DNA of 44,878 nucleotides from Deltaproteobacteria bacterium (GTDB lineage: Bacteria > Desulfobacterota > DSM-4660 > Desulfatiglandales > Desulfatiglandaceae). Below are positions 26,302 to 34,325 of the stretch, one piece after another; positions within the stretch are counted from its first letter, which is position 1, and each line of letters begins with the position of its first letter. The stretch spans positions 1 to 44,878 of the forward strand of contig JAIPDZ010000005.1 in NCBI GenBank assembly GCA_021737425.1, written 5' to 3'. Below the pieces are notes generated by a model that searched no databases, was not told where the DNA came from, and saw nothing but the letters and a program-made list of their open reading frames with translations. Made by a program: the position numbers and the translations under genes.

Positions 26302-28133
26302 AAAAACCTTCTCCCATTCTGCCCTACGTCCTGAAACGCGTGCTCCCGGCTTCCCTGGCGGCGCTCGTGGGAATCTGGATCTGCATGCGCCTGATCGCCC
26401 TGGATACCGTCCAAAGGGAAGTACACGAGCGGGTCAGGGTAGAGGCAGGTAAAGGGGCTGGAACTGTTGCGGCGAGGTTGAACACTCTCATGGATTCGCT
26501 CAGAAACCTGGCAGCCAACGATCTTGTCATCAACAGTCTGATCGACACCACGGCCCGGGAGAATTATCTTCCGCCGTTTTTCCGGTCCCTTCGCATCCCG
26601 GGCCCCCGGGAGGTGCGGATCACTCTGACCGACTACCGGGGCCGGGTGTTGACGTCCAACCGGCTGGATGCCACAGGCTTAGAGGGCACTAAATGTCTCA
26701 AGACAGTTATGGCGGGCCGGGAGTGCTTCAGCATTTCCAACAAGGGCCTGAGAGCAGTCGTACCCGTCCGCTACAGCGGATTGCCGGAAGGAGCTGTTTG
26801 CGCAACTTACGGACAGAAACAGGTATCTCAGATGGTGACGGTATCTGAACCCAATGCTGTCTTTGCAGTGTTCGACCGTGAAGGCGCCTGTTTATCTGCG
26901 TCGGCCGGCGCCCCCTGGAAGAGCAGGCCCTCCGCGGCAGCGCCGCATGCAGAACAATGGATTGAGGCATTTGTGAAGATTCCGGGCTTCGTCGATCTTA
27001 CCCTGGTGTGTGCGGAATCCCGGGAACAAGCCTTTGCCGCCCTGAACCGGCTGGATGGCTTTTTCCTTGTTGCCGCAGCCTTCAATCTGCTGGCCCTGTT
27101 CCTGGCGGTCTTCATGAGCGCAAGGATGGTGGCCTGGCCGCTGGCAGGCTTCATCCGGAAAATGGACCGGATAAGAGATGTGGTTCAGCTCGATGAAAAG
27201 GTCGTTGAATCCGGTCCCGAGGAATTCAGAAGACTGGCCCGCTCCTTTAACGGTTTGACAGGGAACCTGGCCCGGGTTACCAGAGGGCTGAATGAACGGA
27301 TTAAGGAACTGGATTGTCTCTATGGCATCTCACTGCTGGTTGAGTCCACAGACAGCCTCCAGGAGATTTTTGAGGGAACGCTTGATTTGATTCCTTCGGC
27401 ATTTCGGTTTCCTGAAATGACCTGTGCCCGAATCGTCCTGGATGGTGATGTTTTGGTTTCCAACCCAAACTGGGGGAACCAGTGCGAAGCATGCAATTAT
27501 CCCTGCATCTCCGAGACGCTAATGGTAGACGGCGAGCCGGCAGGGGAGATCCGTGTCTGTTATACAGAGGATCGGCCTGAATGTGATGAAGGCCTGTTTT
27601 TGCCGGAGGAGAAACGGCTTATTAAGAAGATCGCTCAGCGGTTGACGGGCGTTGTTGAGCGGTTGCGGGCAGAGGAGCGGCTCCGTAAGACCGAGGAATC
27701 ACAGGCCATGGAAGCCGGCCGGGCCCAGATGTCGGCCCTGGTGCTCCACCATGTGGGAAATGCGGTTACCCCGCTCCAGGTATACGTGGAAGAGCTAAGG
27801 GACGGCGCCGGCAGGCAGTCCCTGAATTATTTAGAAAGCGCCTATGGGGACCTCTTGAGCCATAAGGAGGGCCTGGGGGGATATGTAAACCGGGATGCCA
27901 GGGGAAAGCAGGTGTTTGCGTACATGAAGTCGGTTATTCGTTCCCTGAAGAAGCAGGATGAGCAGAGAGAAACGCTGATCCGGGAAATGGCGCAATCTGT
28001 ATTCCGGATTTCGGAAATTCTCAAGCTCCAGCAGACATACGCCGAAGAAAGGAACGACGCAAAGACGCGCGAAGCCATGAACCAGCTTCTTAATGATGTA
28101 TCAGATCGGCCCGATACTGAAAAAGAGCGGTGA
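26298..28133 (+). CDS. Membrane sensor with DHp domain but no ATPase domain
   Basis: A 611-aa sensor. A transmembrane segment (about 16-34) precedes a periplasmic region with three Cys and then a second segment (about 250-272). A HAMP-like stretch (PLAGFIRKMDRI to FNGLTGNLARV) leads to a cytoplasmic Cys-bearing domain (CEACNYPC, residues about 395-402). The C-terminal 150 residues match the dimerisation domain of the kinase at 22992: LHHVGNAVTP (H484), NYLES, DARGKQVFAYM and ISEILKLQQ. The protein then stops, with no ATP-binding boxes. It therefore needs a kinase in trans, or works as a phosphatase or scaffold. It overlaps the binding protein gene by four bases and is likely its receptor. Loss of the ATPase by deletion is possible, but the frame ends cleanly. 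Confidence 0.88.
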   Translation: MKKPSPILPYVLKRVLPASLAALVGIWICMRLIALDTVQREVHERVRVEAGKGAGTVAARLNTLMDSLRNLAANDLVINSLIDTTARENYLPPFFRSLRIPGPREVRITLTDYRGRVLTSNRLDATGLEGTKCLKTVMAGRECFSISNKGLRAVVPVRYSGLPEGAVCATYGQKQVSQMVTVSEPNAVFAVFDREGACLSASAGAPWKSRPSAAAPHAEQWIEAFVKIPGFVDLTLVCAESREQAFAALNRLDGFFLVAAAFNLLALFLAVFMSARMVAWPLAGFIRKMDRIRDVVQLDEKVVESGPEEFRRLARSFNGLTGNLARVTRGLNERIKELDCLYGISLLVESTDSLQEIFEGTLDLIPSAFRFPEMTCARIVLDGDVLVSNPNWGNQCEACNYPCISETLMVDGEPAGEIRVCYTEDRPECDEGLFLPEEKRLIKKIAQRLTGVVERLRAEERLRKTEESQAMEAGRAQMSALVLHHVGNAVTPLQVYVEELRDGAGRQSLNYLESAYGDLLSHKEGLGGYVNRDARGKQVFAYMKSVIRSLKKQDEQRETLIREMAQSVFRISEILKLQQTYAEERNDAKTREAMNQLLNDVSDRPDTEKER

Positions 28134-28277
28134 AGGGACCCGCTTGGTCGGGCCCTGGTGTCAGTCGGCTATTTGACCCCGGGACATTGAGGACCCACGA
28201 TGAAAACCGGGCAGGGCAGGAAATGTGTAACCCCCCGCTGCTGAGGAAGGGCTGTCCGGAAGGAAAGGTGGTGCACC

Positions 28278-28433
28278 ATGGCGGAATTTACACTGCTGCT
28301 GGTGGATGATGAACCGAATGTGTTACAGGCCCTGGCACGCCGTCCTCTGCGCAGACAGGTGCGGACCCAGGCCGCGGTCCTCCGTGCCCTGGAACGGGCC
28401 TATCCGGGCATCAACCGGAACCTGGATCCCTAA
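28278..28433 (+). pseudogene. Response-regulator N-terminal fragment
   Basis: A 51-codon reading frame that begins like a receiver: a good ribosome site (AAGGAAAGG), then MAEFTLLLVDDEPNVLQALARR with the acidic DDE pocket. After about 22 residues it departs from the family and ends without the acceptor Asp or the rest of the fold. It is most simply the remnant of a response-regulator gene with an internal deletion, just upstream of the receiver-kinase gene at 28462. A short functional peptide is possible but unsupported. Confidence 0.6.
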
Positions 28434-28461
28434 AGCTTGTTTAAACCCACTGAGGAGAGTC

Positions 28462-29922
28462 ATGAAAGAGAACACCCGTATTTTGGTAGTCGATGACGAC
28501 AGGGCCGTGAGGGAGGCTTACAGGGATATCCTGGCACCGCAGGACAGGGATTATCTTTCAGAAGGAGAGCGGCTTTTCGGCGGCGGTGAGCAGACGGAAA
28601 AGCCCGTTGTGGCGCATTACGATGTTGACGATGCCGGGGATGGGGGAACGGCTATTCAAAAGGTCCGGGATGCCATGGCACAGGCACGGCCATTTGCATT
28701 GGCCTTTGTGGACATGAAGATGCCCGGGATGAACGGGACCGAGACCGCCCGGCAGATCTGGCGAATCGATCCCAATATCAAGATTATGATTGTCACGGCC
28801 TACAGTGATGTCACACCGGATGAGATCATCGAGGTGGTGGACCGGGAGGACCTCTTTTATCTTCGAAAACCCTTCAATCCGCAGGAAATCCGGCAGTTTG
28901 CCCGGGCACTGTGCCAACAGTGGTCCCTGGAGCAGGAGCGGAATGCGCTGGCTGCTGAGCTAAAGCAGGCCAACCTGTCCCTGGAGGCCATGAACCGGGG
29001 CCTGGAGAAAAAGGTCAAGGCCCAGGCGGAGATGCTCATCCAGTCCGAGAAAATGGCCTCCCTCGGGATCCTGGCGGCCGGGGTGGCCCATGAGATCAAC
29101 AACCCTGTTTCCTACATCAAAGGAAACCTGTCAGCCATGAAGCGATATACCGCAGCACTCACCGGCCTGATCAATCGGTATGAAGCCTTGAGAACGGAAG
29201 CGAGCGGGGACAAAGCCTCCATGCCTGCGAGTGTTGTGGAGGAGATCCAGGATTTCAAGATGCAGAACAAAATTCCGTATATCATGGACGATCTCCCCGC
29301 GCTTCTTAAGGAATCCTTAGAAGGGGTTTCCCGGATTGAGACCATTGTGAATGATCTCAGGACTTTTTCCCGCGCTGATCAGGGGACGAAAGTGCCGGTA
29401 AATATCAATGAAACCCTTGATGCGGCCATCAATATCATCTGGAATGAACTGAAGCATAAGGTGGAGGTGATCCGGGATTACGGCGATATCCCCCCTGTCT
29501 CGGGCTACCCCCAGAAACTGAGCCAGGCCCTTGTCAATATCCTGCTCAACGCGGCCCAGGCCGTTACAGAGGCGGGCACGGTCCGAATCGCCATCCGTGA
29601 GGCCGGAAAGCCGGGTCAGGACGACTCCTGTGCTGAAATCGAGATATCGGACACCGGGTCCGGGATCGCAAAGCAGGATGTATCTCGGATTTTTGATCCT
29701 TTTTTCACCACCAAACCGGCGGGACAGGGCGTGGGTCTGGGACTCTACATCACCTATGAGATCGTCCAGGCCCATGGCGGGCACATTGAGGTGGTCAGCC
29801 GGGAGGGCGGTGGGACCACCTTTGTCATCTCGCTGCCCATAAGCGGCGGCAATACACTGATCCAGGGGCAAGCTTTTCAGAAGCCTCTGGACCCCGGATC
29901 GGAGTCCGGGGTGAGGGGTTAG
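28462..29922 (+). CDS. Receiver-histidine kinase hybrid
   Basis: A 486-aa soluble protein with the receiver first. The receiver is the enlarged form also seen in the HD-GYP regulator at 21610: VDDDR pocket, a roughly 35-residue insertion, acceptor D84 in FVDMKMPGMNGTE, and FYLRKPFNPQEIRQFARALCQQWSL. A coiled coil leads to a HisKA domain with H210 in GVAHEINNPVSYIKGN and an HATPase domain with NILLNAAQAV, DTGSGI and GVGLGLYITYE. ATG at 28462 is chosen because GAGGAG lies just upstream. The C-terminal residues after the ATPase domain (LDPGSESGVRG) are encoded by an inverted repeat at 29891-29912. It has the only complete ATPase domain immediately downstream of the ATPase-less sensor. Confidence 0.92.
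   Translation: MKENTRILVVDDDRAVREAYRDILAPQDRDYLSEGERLFGGGEQTEKPVVAHYDVDDAGDGGTAIQKVRDAMAQARPFALAFVDMKMPGMNGTETARQIWRIDPNIKIMIVTAYSDVTPDEIIEVVDREDLFYLRKPFNPQEIRQFARALCQQWSLEQERNALAAELKQANLSLEAMNRGLEKKVKAQAEMLIQSEKMASLGILAAGVAHEINNPVSYIKGNLSAMKRYTAALTGLINRYEALRTEASGDKASMPASVVEEIQDFKMQNKIPYIMDDLPALLKESLEGVSRIETIVNDLRTFSRADQGTKVPVNINETLDAAINIIWNELKHKVEVIRDYGDIPPVSGYPQKLSQALVNILLNAAQAVTEAGTVRIAIREAGKPGQDDSCAEIEISDTGSGIAKQDVSRIFDPFFTTKPAGQGVGLGLYITYEIVQAHGGHIEVVSREGGGTTFVISLPISGGNTLIQGQAFQKPLDPGSESGVRG
29891..29912. repeat. ACCCCGGA/TCCGGGGT inverted repeat
   Basis: Eight-base arms ACCCCGGA and TCCGGGGT around TCGGAG, read through as the last codons of the receiver-kinase gene. No T-run follows, so it is more repeat-like than terminator-like. 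Confidence 0.6.
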
Positions 29923-30436
29923 CCTATTAGAGTTCTACTAAAGTTAATGACATTGAGTTAAAGGCAATTGATTTTTCAGATTGTCTCATGGCACCTCCCG
30001 GTTCGTTGACGAATGGTGCCATTTTACGCATTCTATGCATGCGTAATTGATGTCACGCGTTAGAGTCACAAAGCGATCTATCCAAATCAACAACACCAAA
30101 GCTTCCTGGGCCAAAGAGAGTTGGGCGGCAACCCCATACCCGCCCATGTCACAGTGAGCGGTTTTCTAACTCCGTCAACCCCTTCAACAGCGGGTCAAAA
30201 TAGGCGACTACACGCGCGTAATGAAGCCTGCTGTAATCGTTGCTTTTAAGCACGCCCATTTTTTGTCAAAGACGTAATTTTGTCTCCTTTTGACTCCATA
30301 TGGGGACAAAATCCGTCCCCACTCCGGGACAAATCCCGAAATCAAACTCGACCCCTCGCTCCAAGAAAACCGTTCGTTTAGGGTAACTATCTGTATTGAA
30401 TGGGTAATGAAGCCATTCGCCGGGTGCTTACGCTTT
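29923..30436. other. Gene-free intergenic region
   Basis: About 510 bases without a convincing gene and with lower GC than its neighbours. It holds several small inverted repeats: GGCACC/GGTGCC around 29990-30020, ACGCAT/ATGCGT near 30026-30045, GGGGACAAAATCCGTCCCC near 30302-30321, and GAATGG/CCATTC at 30398-30418. It separates the kinase block from the chemotaxis block and ends at a sigma-54 promoter, so some repeats may be activator sites. Confidence 0.6.
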
Positions 30437-30452
30437 TGGCATGACCTATGCG
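30437..30452 (+). promoter_or_regulatory. Sigma-54 promoter of the chemoreceptor block
   Basis: TGGCATGACCTATGCG fits the -24/-12 pattern: the GG and GC are ten bases apart and the first element is TGGCA. The -12 element is ATGC rather than TTGC, so the match is weaker than at 20381. Transcription would start near 30463, ahead of the pseudo-receiver, cheW and chemoreceptor genes. Confidence 0.65.
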
Positions 30453-30511
30453 TTAAGCTACACTAAATGCCGGTATAAATTTATTAATGCTAAAAAAGGC
30501 GGTTGTTGAGA

Positions 30512-30925
30512 ATGATGGTCTTGTTCTTTTCCTCTGGAATGAGAACTGCGGAGAACCGAATGAGGCGAATCGTCCGGACCTTGGGCGCAGATATTCAGGT
30601 CTTCCGGTCTGTTACCCGATTAGCGGAGCGTTTTGAGCAGCCGCGCTGGGAATTGTCCGTGATGATTTTTAATATTGCCAACCAAGACATCCTAAATGAT
30701 CTGATCCAACTTAAAGACCGGATGTATGACCTTCCGGTCATTCTGATTCTTCCTGACAGCAAGAGAAACACAATTTTGAAAGGGCATAAACTCTATCCAC
30801 GGTTTATTACCGATATTGAATCTGACTTCAATGACTTGAATTTGGTTCTGGACAAAATACTCAGGTACAGCAGTGCTCTGGAATTCTCAATAAAAGAACG
30901 GGCACCGAAAAGAATCGCAAAATAA
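30512..30925 (+). CDS. Pseudo-receiver-like protein ahead of cheW
   Basis: A 137-aa protein with a CheY-like strand/helix rhythm (MMVLFFSS, LSVMIFNIAN, PVILILPD, RFITDIESD) but no acidic pocket and no acceptor Asp: the strand 3 end reads IFNIANQD. The conserved Lys position is also absent. I read it as a non-phosphorylatable receiver. The start could be TTG 30503 or ATG 30512; the latter avoids a rare start and leaves a purine-rich AAGGCGG upstream. It is the first gene after the sigma-54 promoter and 29 bases before cheW, so it is probably co-expressed with the chemoreceptor and may tune its signalling. Function is unknown. Confidence 0.75.
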   Translation: MMVLFFSSGMRTAENRMRRIVRTLGADIQVFRSVTRLAERFEQPRWELSVMIFNIANQDILNDLIQLKDRMYDLPVILILPDSKRNTILKGHKLYPRFITDIESDFNDLNLVLDKILRYSSALEFSIKERAPKRIAK

Positions 30926-30954
30926 CTTCATACAATGAAAGGAGGTGAAAACAG

Positions 30955-31467
30955 ATGGCTGAATTGGCGGAAACAATAGATCAAGCCGGAAAGGCCATGT
31001 CGGACAGGGAAGGCAAGTACCTGACCTTTACCATGGCAGAGGAGGAGTATGGTATCGGCATCCTGAAAATCAAGGAGATCATCGGCATGATGCCCATCAC
31101 GTCCGTGCCCCAGGCCCCCGCCTTTGTCAAGGGGGTCATTAACCTCCGGGGCAAGGTGATACCGGTCATTGATCTAAGGCTACGGTTCGGGATGGAGAAG
31201 AAGGAATATAACGAGCGAACGTGCATTATCGTGGTAGAGATCCAGGGACATTCCGACACGGTGACCATCGGCATTGTGGTGGATTCGGTTTCAGAGGTGC
31301 TGAACATCAAGGCGGATGATATCGAGGACACGCCCACTTTTGGGACCCGGCTGGATACGGATTACATCCTGGGCATGGCCAAGCTGGCCAAAAGCGTCAA
31401 GATATTGCTCGACATTGACCGGGTTCTGAGTGCTGACGCGGTCGCCGAGCTGGCGCAGGCAGCTTAA
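30955..31467 (+). CDS. cheW: CheW chemotaxis coupling protein
   Basis: A 170-aa CheW with the typical core: YLTFTMAEEEYGIGILKIKEIIG, PITSVPQAPAFVKGVINLRGKVIPVIDLRLRFG, and IGIVVDSVSEVLNI. CheW couples chemoreceptors to the CheA kinase at the inner membrane. A very strong ribosome site (AGGAGGTG) precedes ATG 30955. The chemoreceptor gene starts 44 bases after its stop. No cheA, cheR or cheB is in the window, so this pair must plug into an array encoded elsewhere. Confidence 0.95.
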   Translation: MAELAETIDQAGKAMSDREGKYLTFTMAEEEYGIGILKIKEIIGMMPITSVPQAPAFVKGVINLRGKVIPVIDLRLRFGMEKKEYNERTCIIVVEIQGHSDTVTIGIVVDSVSEVLNIKADDIEDTPTFGTRLDTDYILGMAKLAKSVKILLDIDRVLSADAVAELAQAA

Positions 31468-31511
31468 CTATAACGGAACAATGAAACTGAAAAATAGAGG
31501 AGGAATTAGAC

Positions 31512-34214
31512 ATGTCGTGGAAAAACATGACGTTTGGCAAAAAGATTGCCTTTGGGTTTTCATTATTAATTCTGATCACTGTGGTTTTGGGTGGTCTGGG
31601 TGCATGGTGGATGAAGGGCAGCCAGGCAGACTCGGAAATGCTGGCCGGGGAGTATGTCCCTGAAATGGCTATCGCCGCAGATATACGGGGGGCCGCCAAC
31701 CGGCTTATGTATCAGATGCGGGGGTATGGATTCACTGAAAACAAGCAGTATTATCAAAATGCTCAGGAGGAGCTCAAAGCGCTGAACGCAGGAATTCAAA
31801 AGGGAAATGATCTCGCGGAAAGGGCCGTTCACCTGGAGAAGCTGGGACCGCAACTCAGCAACATAGGAGCGGTTGAAAACAGATACCGAAAGGCCATGGA
31901 AGAGACCCTGAGTACTACCGAACACCTGGCGGAACAGCGCAACCAATTGGATGAAAATGCGGCCAAGTATATGCAGAACAGCAACGATTTTTTGGTTGCT
32001 CAAAACGCCGCGTTTGATAGGGATCTGGATGATCGTCAGAAAAAGATCGATATTGTCACCGATGTTGTGGCCCGGAGCACCCATGCCCGTGTGGAAAATT
32101 TTAAGGCCCAGGCCAGCAATGACATGGTTTTGATGCAGCAGGCGGCCGATCATATCCGTGAAGTGGAAACGGAGATCGAACAGCTTCGGTCCCTCACCGA
32201 CGATGCGGAGGATATTAAACGGATTGAAAACATAGAGGCGGCTGCGGAAAAATACGCCAAGAACATGGAAGCCTACATCGCCACCACCAGCATGATGGAC
32301 AAGGCTGCCGGGAATATGGACAAAAACGCCGCAGTGTACCTGAAGAATTGCAATGATTTTCTAATTAGCCAGAATCAGGCGATGCGCAGAGAGATCAACC
32401 AGCCCGGTGCAAATCTCGAAGAACGCTTGCACAAGATCACGCTCATCAACAACATCATTGATCTGGGGAATGGCGCCCGGGTCACGAACTTCAAGGCCCA
32501 GACCACCCAGGATGCAAAGCTCATGAAGGCGGCCATGGATAAGTTTAAAGGGGTAAAATCCATCACTGAAGAGCTTCGCGGCATAACGCACAGGACCGCC
32601 AATATCCAACAGATCAACACGATTGGATCCGCGGCTGACGCTTATTCAGCCGCCATGGCGGCCTATCTGAAGCATTATCTCGAACTCGATGAGCATCGAA
32701 ACGCGATGGACAAGTCAGCGGGTCTATATGTCACCAATTGTGAATCATTTTTGGAAGGCCAGCAGAAGAAACTGGGCATTGATATGCATGAGCGCCATAC
32801 AAAGATCACGGTCATGAATGACATTATCGATCTCGGCAACGACATGCGGGTCAAGGCCTTCAAATCCCAGGCCTTAAGAGACCCGGCCATCATGGAACAG
32901 GGCCAGGAGAACTTCAAAAAAATCGATGAAAGATTTGTGGAGATTCGTAAGATCACCCGGCTGGATGCGGACCTGGCGCGGCTGGACGAAATCCAGAAGG
33001 CCGGCGCCGGGTACCACGAGAGCATGGACAAGTTTCTTACGGGATGGCACAAGCTTCAGGAACTGGGCAAAACGCGGGATGCCCTGGGACAGGACATGAT
33101 CGACGGGACCAAGGTCTTGCAGGACGCGGCCGCCACTGCTACGGGTGAGGTGTCCAATACCGCAGCAGCCAACCTTTCTACGGCCTCCAGCACCATGATC
33201 ATCGGGCTGATCCTGGCCTTTGTGGTGGGCACGCTCTTGGCCTTTTTCATTGCCCGAGGGATTATTACCATCCTCAAGCGGATTTCCGCCCAGATGGATG
33301 AAGGCGCCGAACAGGTGGCCTCGGCCTCAGGTCAGGTCTCCTCTTCCAGCCAGTCCCTGGCTGAAGGGGCATCTGAGCAGGCCGCCTCCATTGAGGAGAC
33401 CTCGTCATCTCTGGAAGAGATGTCTTCCATGACCAAGCAGAATGCGGAAAATGCCGGTCAGGCCGATACCCTCATGAAAGAGGCCAATCAGGTGGTGGGC
33501 CAGGCCAATGACTCCATGACCGAATTGACCACTTCCATGGAAGAGATTTCCAAGGCCAGTGAGGAGACCTCCAAGATCATCAAGACCATCGATGAGATCG
33601 CCTTTCAGACCAATCTGCTGGCCCTGAATGCGGCTGTGGAAGCGGCACGGGCCGGTGAAGCGGGCGCCGGGTTTGCAGTGGTGGCCGATGAGGTGCGGAA
33701 TCTGGCCATGCGGGCCGCGGAAGCCGCCAAGAACACCGCGGATCTCATCGAAGGGACCGTCAAGAAGGTCAATGACGGCTCTGACCTGGTGACCAAGACC
33801 AATGAGGCCTTTGCCCAGGTGGCGGAAAGCGCCAAAAAGGTCGGCGGCCTGGTGGGTGAGATCGCTGCGGCGTCCAATGAACAGGCCCAGGGCATTGATC
33901 AGGTCAACACGGCTGTGGCCGATATGGACAAGGTAACCCAGCAGAATGCGGCCAACGCTGAGGAGTCGGCCAGCGCAGCAGAAGAGATGAATGCGCAGGC
34001 CGAGCAGATGAAGGCGTCGGTGGCTGAGTTGATGAAGCTGGTGGGCGGGGCCGGGAAAGACCATGTCTTAAAAACAGGAAAAACCGCTTCCACCCAGCCC
34101 AAAGGCCAGTCGAGCCATCATGCGCTTGCTGCGCCGAAGCAGAATGCCGGGGGTAGAGAAGCTACCCCGGAACAGACCATTCCCATGGATGATGACGACT
34201 TCAAGGATTTCTAA
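31512..34214 (+). CDS. Chemoreceptor with three helical sensor modules
   Basis: A 900-aa methyl-accepting chemotaxis protein. Transmembrane segments lie near 13-33 and 558-580. The unusually long periplasmic part (about 525 residues) is helical and contains three related modules starting near 145, 269 and 399. Each begins [LM]D[EK][NS]A and continues through a DFL..Q or SFL..Q stretch to an ARVENFKAQ-, ARVTNFKAQ- or MRVKAFKSQ-like end, resembling HBM-type double helical bundles with one module more. No clear HAMP domain follows the second segment. The signalling hairpin is standard ([38 protein letters not shown]) and Gln/Glu-rich methylation helices are present. There is no NWETF-like CheR tether; it ends in an acidic DDDDFKDF tail. 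A strong ribosome site (AGAGGAGG) precedes ATG 31512. The ligand is unknown. Confidence 0.94.
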   Translation: MSWKNMTFGKKIAFGFSLLILITVVLGGLGAWWMKGSQADSEMLAGEYVPEMAIAADIRGAANRLMYQMRGYGFTENKQYYQNAQEELKALNAGIQKGNDLAERAVHLEKLGPQLSNIGAVENRYRKAMEETLSTTEHLAEQRNQLDENAAKYMQNSNDFLVAQNAAFDRDLDDRQKKIDIVTDVVARSTHARVENFKAQASNDMVLMQQAADHIREVETEIEQLRSLTDDAEDIKRIENIEAAAEKYAKNMEAYIATTSMMDKAAGNMDKNAAVYLKNCNDFLISQNQAMRREINQPGANLEERLHKITLINNIIDLGNGARVTNFKAQTTQDAKLMKAAMDKFKGVKSITEELRGITHRTANIQQINTIGSAADAYSAAMAAYLKHYLELDEHRNAMDKSAGLYVTNCESFLEGQQKKLGIDMHERHTKITVMNDIIDLGNDMRVKAFKSQALRDPAIMEQGQENFKKIDERFVEIRKITRLDADLARLDEIQKAGAGYHESMDKFLTGWHKLQELGKTRDALGQDMIDGTKVLQDAAATATGEVSNTAAANLSTASSTMIIGLILAFVVGTLLAFFIARGIITILKRISAQMDEGAEQVASASGQVSSSSQSLAEGASEQAASIEETSSSLEEMSSMTKQNAENAGQADTLMKEANQVVGQANDSMTELTTSMEEISKASEETSKIIKTIDEIAFQTNLLALNAAVEAARAGEAGAGFAVVADEVRNLAMRAAEAAKNTADLIEGTVKKVNDGSDLVTKTNEAFAQVAESAKKVGGLVGEIAAASNEQAQGIDQVNTAVADMDKVTQQNAANAEESASAAEEMNAQAEQMKASVAELMKLVGGAGKDHVLKTGKTASTQPKGQSSHHALAAPKQNAGGREATPEQTIPMDDDDFKDF

Positions 34215-34251
34215 ATCCATCATGAAGATCATTCTTTAAAACATTAACAAA

Positions 34252-34282
34252 AAGAAGGGGTAGCCTTTGTCTACCCCTTCTT
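34252..34282 (+). terminator. Strong hairpin terminator after the chemoreceptor
   Basis: A perfect 12-bp stem, AAGAAGGGGTAG with CTACCCCTTCTT, around a 7-base loop, 38 bases after the chemoreceptor stop. The trailing sequence is T-rich but not a clean run. Confidence 0.8.
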
Positions 34283-34325
34283 CGTATCACTTCTTCATTT
34301 TGATAATGACAGGCCATGGAGTTGG

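Noticed and set aside
28134-28165. GGGACCCG/CGGGCCC hairpin after the ATPase-less sensor
   Set aside because: Imperfect stem and no T-run, so I do not call a terminator.
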